Below are positions 60,544-64,000 of a stretch of 64,000 nucleotides of DNA, one piece after another. Position 1 is the first letter of the stretch. The number at the start of each line of letters is the position of its first letter. Below the pieces are notes generated by a model that ran no database searches, was not told where the DNA came from, and saw only the letters and a list, made by a program, of their open reading frames with translations. The position numbers and the translations under genes were made by a program. This stretch comes from Rhizobium sp. R634 (GTDB taxonomy: Bacteria > Pseudomonadota > Alphaproteobacteria > Rhizobiales > Rhizobiaceae): positions 310,001-374,000 of the forward strand of contig NZ_LOKW01000024.1 of assembly GCF_002211305.1 (NCBI RefSeq). Direction: 5' to 3'.

Positions 60544-60566
60544 ATATTGGTCGATATAGACCATAT
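60544..60566. promoter_or_regulatory. inverted-repeat operator between XRE gene and Kef gene
   Basis: atattggtc (60544-60552), a 6-bp spacer, and gaccatat (60559-60566) form a near-perfect inverted repeat with one unpaired base. It lies 16-38 bp before the XRE start and 42-64 bp before the antiporter start, well placed to control both. Confidence 0.6.
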
Positions 60567-60607
60567 ATGTCATATTACGAACGGGATTTCCAGATCGGGA
60601 GACAGCA

Positions 60608-62428
60608 ATGCCACACGATACGCCCTTGATCTCGACAATCGTCGGCGGCCTCGTGCTGGCTTTCGTCTTTGGCGCCATCGCCCATCGGCTGCGCATGCCG
60701 CCGCTCGTCGGCTACCTGATCGCCGGCGTGCTGGTCGGGCCGCATACGCCCGGCTACGTGGCGGATCAGAGCCTTGCACCCGAGCTTGCCGAAATCGGCG
60801 TCATCCTGCTGATGTTCGGTGTCGGGCTGCATTTCTCGCTCAAAGACCTGCTGTCGGTGCGCGGCATCGCCGTGCCCGGCGCCATCGCGCAGATCGCCTT
60901 CGCCACGCTGCTCGGCTGGGCGCTTGGTGCCTTCCTGGGATGGCCGACCGGCGGCAGCCTGGTTTTCGGCCTGGCTCTTTCGGTCGCCTCTACCGTCGTG
61001 CTGCTGAAGGCGCTGCAGGAGCGGCGGCTCGTCGAGACGGAGCGCGGCAGGATCGCCGTCGGCTGGCTCATCGTCGAGGATCTCGCCATGGTGCTGGCAC
61101 TGGTGCTGATACCGGCAGCCGCCAGCATCGGCGGTGACGGCCACGGCCCTGTCGAGCCGCTTTCGGCGGGATTAAGCCGCCTGTTCGGCTTCGATCTCGG
61201 CATCGGTGCCATGATCGCGATGACGCTGGTGAAGGTAGCGCTGTTCGTGGCGCTGATGCTGGTCTTCGGGCGCAAGCTCATTCCCTGGACGATGCACCGC
61301 ATCGCCCATACCGGCTCGCGCGAGCTCTTCCGCCTCGGCGTGCTCGCCATTGCGCTCGGCGTCGCCTTCGGCGCAGCGAAGCTCTTCGGCGTGTCTCTGG
61401 CGCTCGGCGCCTTCTTCGCCGGCATGGTGCTTGCCGAAAGCGAGCTCAGCCATCGCGCCGCCCAGGAAAGCCTGCCGCTGCGCGACGCCTTTGCCGTGCT
61501 CTTCTTCGTCTCGGTCGGCATGCTGTTCGATCCGAACATCCTGATCGACAGGCCGCTGCTGATCCTCGCCACGATCTTCATCATCGTCATCGGCAAATCA
61601 CTCGCCGCCTTCCTGATCGTGCTCGCCTTCAAGAAGCCGCTCGGAACGGCGCTGACGATCTCGGCGAGCCTCGGCCAGATCGGCGAATTCTCTTTCATCC
61701 TCGCCGCTCTTGGAGTCGAACTCGGGCTGCTGCCGGAGGAGGGCCGCGACCTCATCCTCGCCGGAGCGATCATCTCGATCGTTCTCAATCCGCTGCTGTT
61801 CTTCCTCTGCGACCGCATGCGGCCTCTTCTCGAAGGCGCAAAGCGCGAGGAGCCCGCAGCCGATCCCGCTGCCGCCGCCGCGGAGGCAGGTGCCGCTCAG
61901 GAACAGGCGCCCGAAGACGACGAAGTGCATCCGACTGCCCTCAGCGGCCACGCGATCCTCATCGGCTACGGCCGGGTCGGCAGGATCGTCGGGCAGAACC
62001 TCAAATCGTCAGGCACGCCCTTCCTCGTCATCGAGGATTCCGACAAGCGCATCGGCGAATTGAAAGCGCAGGGCATCGAAGCCTTCATGGGCAATGCCGT
62101 AGCGCGGGAAACACTCGATCTCGCCAATCTCTCGACGGCGCGCAGCCTCGCCATCGCCATTCCGAACGCCTTCGAGGCCTGCCGCATCGCCGAGCAGGCG
62201 CGCAGCGTCAATCCTTCGATCCTCATCGTCGCCCGCGCCCATTCCGACGCCGAGGTCGACGAACTGAAGCAATACGGCGCCGACACCGTCATCATGGGCG
62301 AACGCGAAATCGCTCTGGGCATGGTTGACCGGCTCGCTCAAGTGCATCATGAGAGTGTTCCCTATGAAGACAGGCACGAGCCTGATACAATCATACCGAC
62401 GGGCACTGCTCCGCTGGAAAAAGAATAA
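60608..62428 (+). CDS. Kef/YbaL-type monovalent cation:proton antiporter with TrkA-N domain
   Basis: 606 aa. Residues 1-390 form a CPA2 transporter with about 12 membrane segments (LISTIVGGLVLAFVFGAIAH, VGYLIAGVLVGPHTPGYVAD, LALGAFFAGMVLAESELSHR). An acidic linker (PEDDEVHP) precedes the TrkA-N/RCK domain from residue 450: ILIGYGRVGRIVGQNLKSSG, FLVIEDSDKRIGELKAQGIE. It exports K+ (or Na+) in exchange for H+; NAD(H) or glutathione control is known for relatives. Closest pattern is YbaL/KefB-like. Divergent from the XRE regulator. Confidence 0.9.
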   Translation: MPHDTPLISTIVGGLVLAFVFGAIAHRLRMPPLVGYLIAGVLVGPHTPGYVADQSLAPELAEIGVILLMFGVGLHFSLKDLLSVRGIAVPGAIAQIAFATLLGWALGAFLGWPTGGSLVFGLALSVASTVVLLKALQERRLVETERGRIAVGWLIVEDLAMVLALVLIPAAASIGGDGHGPVEPLSAGLSRLFGFDLGIGAMIAMTLVKVALFVALMLVFGRKLIPWTMHRIAHTGSRELFRLGVLAIALGVAFGAAKLFGVSLALGAFFAGMVLAESELSHRAAQESLPLRDAFAVLFFVSVGMLFDPNILIDRPLLILATIFIIVIGKSLAAFLIVLAFKKPLGTALTISASLGQIGEFSFILAALGVELGLLPEEGRDLILAGAIISIVLNPLLFFLCDRMRPLLEGAKREEPAADPAAAAAEAGAAQEQAPEDDEVHPTALSGHAILIGYGRVGRIVGQNLKSSGTPFLVIEDSDKRIGELKAQGIEAFMGNAVARETLDLANLSTARSLAIAIPNAFEACRIAEQARSVNPSILIVARAHSDAEVDELKQYGADTVIMGEREIALGMVDRLAQVHHESVPYEDRHEPDTIIPTGTAPLEKE

Positions 62429-62482
62429 GAGATTGGCGCGCTTTTGAGCCGATACGGGAGTGACATCGCTGGAACGGAGGAG

Positions 62483-62863
62483 ATGGAGCTGGACCAGCAC
62501 CGTCTGACGATCCGTATCGCCGCTTCCCTTGCCGTCGCCATCCTTGCCTATCTCGGCCTGCTCTTCGGCGGCAATCTGGTTCTCTCGCCTGCCGCCGCGG
62601 TCAATACGCTTTCCTCTTCCGGCCGCGATCCGCAGCCGCCGCAGCTGACCGTGCGCGAGGCTCTGCGCGGGGTGCTCGCCGCCGAGCGCAAGCTTGCGCC
62701 GAAGCAGACCACTCACGACACCGGATCGTCCCTGCTTGCCGCCGTCCCACCTTTGGATCCCGACGGCTGGGCCGCCGCCGCGCCTCTTGCGGCATTTAAA
62801 GCCCCGCTTCGTGCCGCGGTCTCCACGACCTATCAGCCGCGCGCACCGCCGGCAGCGGCCTGA
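62483..62863 (+). CDS. small membrane-anchored hypothetical protein
   Basis: 126 aa from ATG 62483 (GGAGG lies only 2 nt upstream; a TTG start at 62444 is possible). One membrane helix near the start (IAASLAVAILAYLGLLFGGN). The rest is Ala/Pro-rich with VREALRGVLAAERKLAPKQT and FKAPLRAAVSTTYQPRAPPA. No recognised domain. It lies between the antiporter (54 bp) and secD (85 bp). Confidence 0.55.
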   Translation: MELDQHRLTIRIAASLAVAILAYLGLLFGGNLVLSPAAAVNTLSSSGRDPQPPQLTVREALRGVLAAERKLAPKQTTHDTGSSLLAAVPPLDPDGWAAAAPLAAFKAPLRAAVSTTYQPRAPPAAA

Positions 62864-62948
62864 GGCCAGCGCCGAGCGGCGCTTCCGACCATTGACGACA
62901 TACCGCCAGCGCCGGAGCGCCGGCCCCCGATTATCTAAGGAATACAAC

Positions 62949-64000
62949 ATGCGTACCTCACCATGGCTGGTGTTCACCTATTCGGTGATCATCATACTGG
63001 GCCTCTTGATCGCCCTGCCGAACGTCCTGCCGCAATCCACCCTCCAGCGCATCCCGGCGTGGCTGCCGCATGACCAGGTGTCGCTCGGCCTCGACCTTCG
63101 CGGCGGTTCCCACCTCGTGCTTGAAGTCGATGAGGCGGACCTCACCAAGGAGCGGCTGCAATCGCTGCTCCAGGACGCGCGCCGCGTGCTGCGCGAAAAG
63201 GGCATCCAACCGAAGGCCGTCGTGCGCAGCCAGAACCAGATCGTCGTGACGCTTGCCGATGCCTCGCAGAGCGATGCGGCCGTCACCGAACTCAAGACGC
63301 TCGCCAACCCGATCAGCACCGGTCTCAGCGCCGGCCAGGCCGATCTCAATGTCACGGCGAATGGAGCGACCGTCACCGTCGGCTTCTCGCCGGCCGGCAT
63401 CTCCGCCAATGTCGACAACGCCGTCCAGCAGAGCCTCGAAGTCATCCGCCAGCGCGTCGACCAGGTCGGCGTTTCCGAGCCGACCATCCAGCGCATCGGC
63501 GGCAACCGCGTACTCGTCCAGCTGCCGGGCGCGCAGGATCCGTCGCGCCTTCGCGAACTCCTGGGCTCCACGGCGAAGATGTCGTTCCACATGCTCGCGC
63601 CGAACAACCAGCCCGGTCCCGGCGTGACGATGATGAAGGACGACGAAGGAAACTCCTATCCTGTCCTCGACCGCGTCGAAATATCGGGCGACCGGCTTTC
63701 GGATGCCCGCGTCAGCTTCGATCCCAACACCCGCGAGCCGGTCGTCAGCTTCCGCTTCGACAGCGCCGGCGCCACCCGCTTTGCCGATATCACCCGCCAG
63801 AACGTCGGCAATCCCTTCGCCATCGTTCTCGACGACAAGGTGCTGAGCGCACCTGTCATCCGCGAGCCGATCACCGGCGGTTCCGGCCAGATCTCCGGCA
63901 ACTTCTCGGCCGACAGCGCAACGACGCTTGCCGCCATGCTGCGCGCCGGCGCCCTGCCCGCCAAGCTGACCGTCATCGAGGAACGCACCGTCGGCGCCGA
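62949..64000 (+). CDS. secD: protein translocase subunit SecD (or SecDF fusion), 3' end cut by window
   Basis: Inner-membrane protein that helps SecYEG pull proteins across using the proton gradient. About 350 residues are visible. The first helix is WLVFTYSVIIILGLLIALPN; then VSLGLDLRGGSHLVLEVDEA, the SecD signature, QQSLEVIRQRVDQVGVSEPT, and FAIVLDDKVLSAPVIREPIT. The frame is open at the window end. Rhizobia often carry a fused SecDF of about 850 aa, which cannot be judged here. Start ATG 62949. Confidence 0.94.
   Translation, partial: MRTSPWLVFTYSVIIILGLLIALPNVLPQSTLQRIPAWLPHDQVSLGLDLRGGSHLVLEVDEADLTKERLQSLLQDARRVLREKGIQPKAVVRSQNQIVVTLADASQSDAAVTELKTLANPISTGLSAGQADLNVTANGATVTVGFSPAGISANVDNAVQQSLEVIRQRVDQVGVSEPTIQRIGGNRVLVQLPGAQDPSRLRELLGSTAKMSFHMLAPNNQPGPGVTMMKDDEGNSYPVLDRVEISGDRLSDARVSFDPNTREPVVSFRFDSAGATRFADITRQNVGNPFAIVLDDKVLSAPVIREPITGGSGQISGNFSADSATTLAAMLRAGALPAKLTVIEERTVGA

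Overview
The window looks like chromosomal DNA of a fast-growing rhizobium of the Rhizobium leguminosarum / R. etli group. The evidence is gene content and order: VisN/VisR and Rem regulators, MotC and MotE, FlaF/FlbT, CheS and CheT, several tandem flagellins, and an agl (alpha-glucoside) locus beside the flagellar cluster. From memory this matches the Sinorhizobium meliloti flagellar region closely. The DNA is GC-rich and intact; I saw no insertion sequence, tRNA, rRNA or CRISPR array.

Layout. 1-3.5 kb: aglF (cut by the edge) and aglE on the minus strand, with the LacI-type regulator aglR divergent and two palindromic operators between. 3.5-7.4 kb: a repetitive element, folD, a Wzz/ExoP-like polysaccharide co-polymerase and a WecG/TagA-type glycosyltransferase. 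7.7-18.0 kb (minus): flgE-flgK-flgL-flaF-flbT-flgD-fliQ-flhA-fliR-fliJ-like-flgJ-flgN-like-unknown. 18.1-24.3 kb (minus): rem, a lytic transglycosylase, fliK (motD), motC, motB and a FliH-like gene. 24.5-29.0 kb: four flagellin genes, three with their own terminator. 29.5-31.4 kb (plus): a GT41 (O-GlcNAc-transferase-like) enzyme facing away from the flagellins. 31.5-40.5 kb (minus): flgF-fliI-unknown-flgB-flgC-fliE-flgG-flgA-flgI-motE-flgH-fliL-fliP. 40.8-46.1 kb (plus): motA-fliM-fliN-fliG-flhB-unknown. 46.1-47.6 kb: visN-visR. 48.0-58.2 kb (minus): icpA-cheS-cheY1-cheA-cheW-cheR-cheB-cheY2-cheD-cheT-fliF. 58.6-64 kb: a 37-codon membrane peptide ORF, a GT39-type glycosyltransferase, an XRE regulator facing a Kef-type antiporter, a small unknown protein and the start of secD.

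How it works together. VisN/VisR head the cascade, Rem is the second tier, and flagellin, hook and motor genes follow. The export gate (FlhA, FlhB, FliP, FliQ, FliR), ATPase FliI with FliH-like and FliJ-like partners, MS-ring FliF, switch FliG/M/N, rod-hook-filament proteins, MotA/B with periplasmic MotC/MotE, and a complete che set (IcpA receptor, CheA/W/R/B/D, two CheY, and the rhizobial CheS and CheT) are all present, so one locus encodes almost the whole motility organ. The most notable candidates are the GT41 enzyme beside the flagellins (possible flagellin glycosylation), conserved flagellin promoter/leader blocks, the IcpA globin-like domain that seems to lack the heme-ligating His, Rem with Glu where the phospho-acceptor Asp should be, and several conserved small proteins of unknown function inside flagellar operons.
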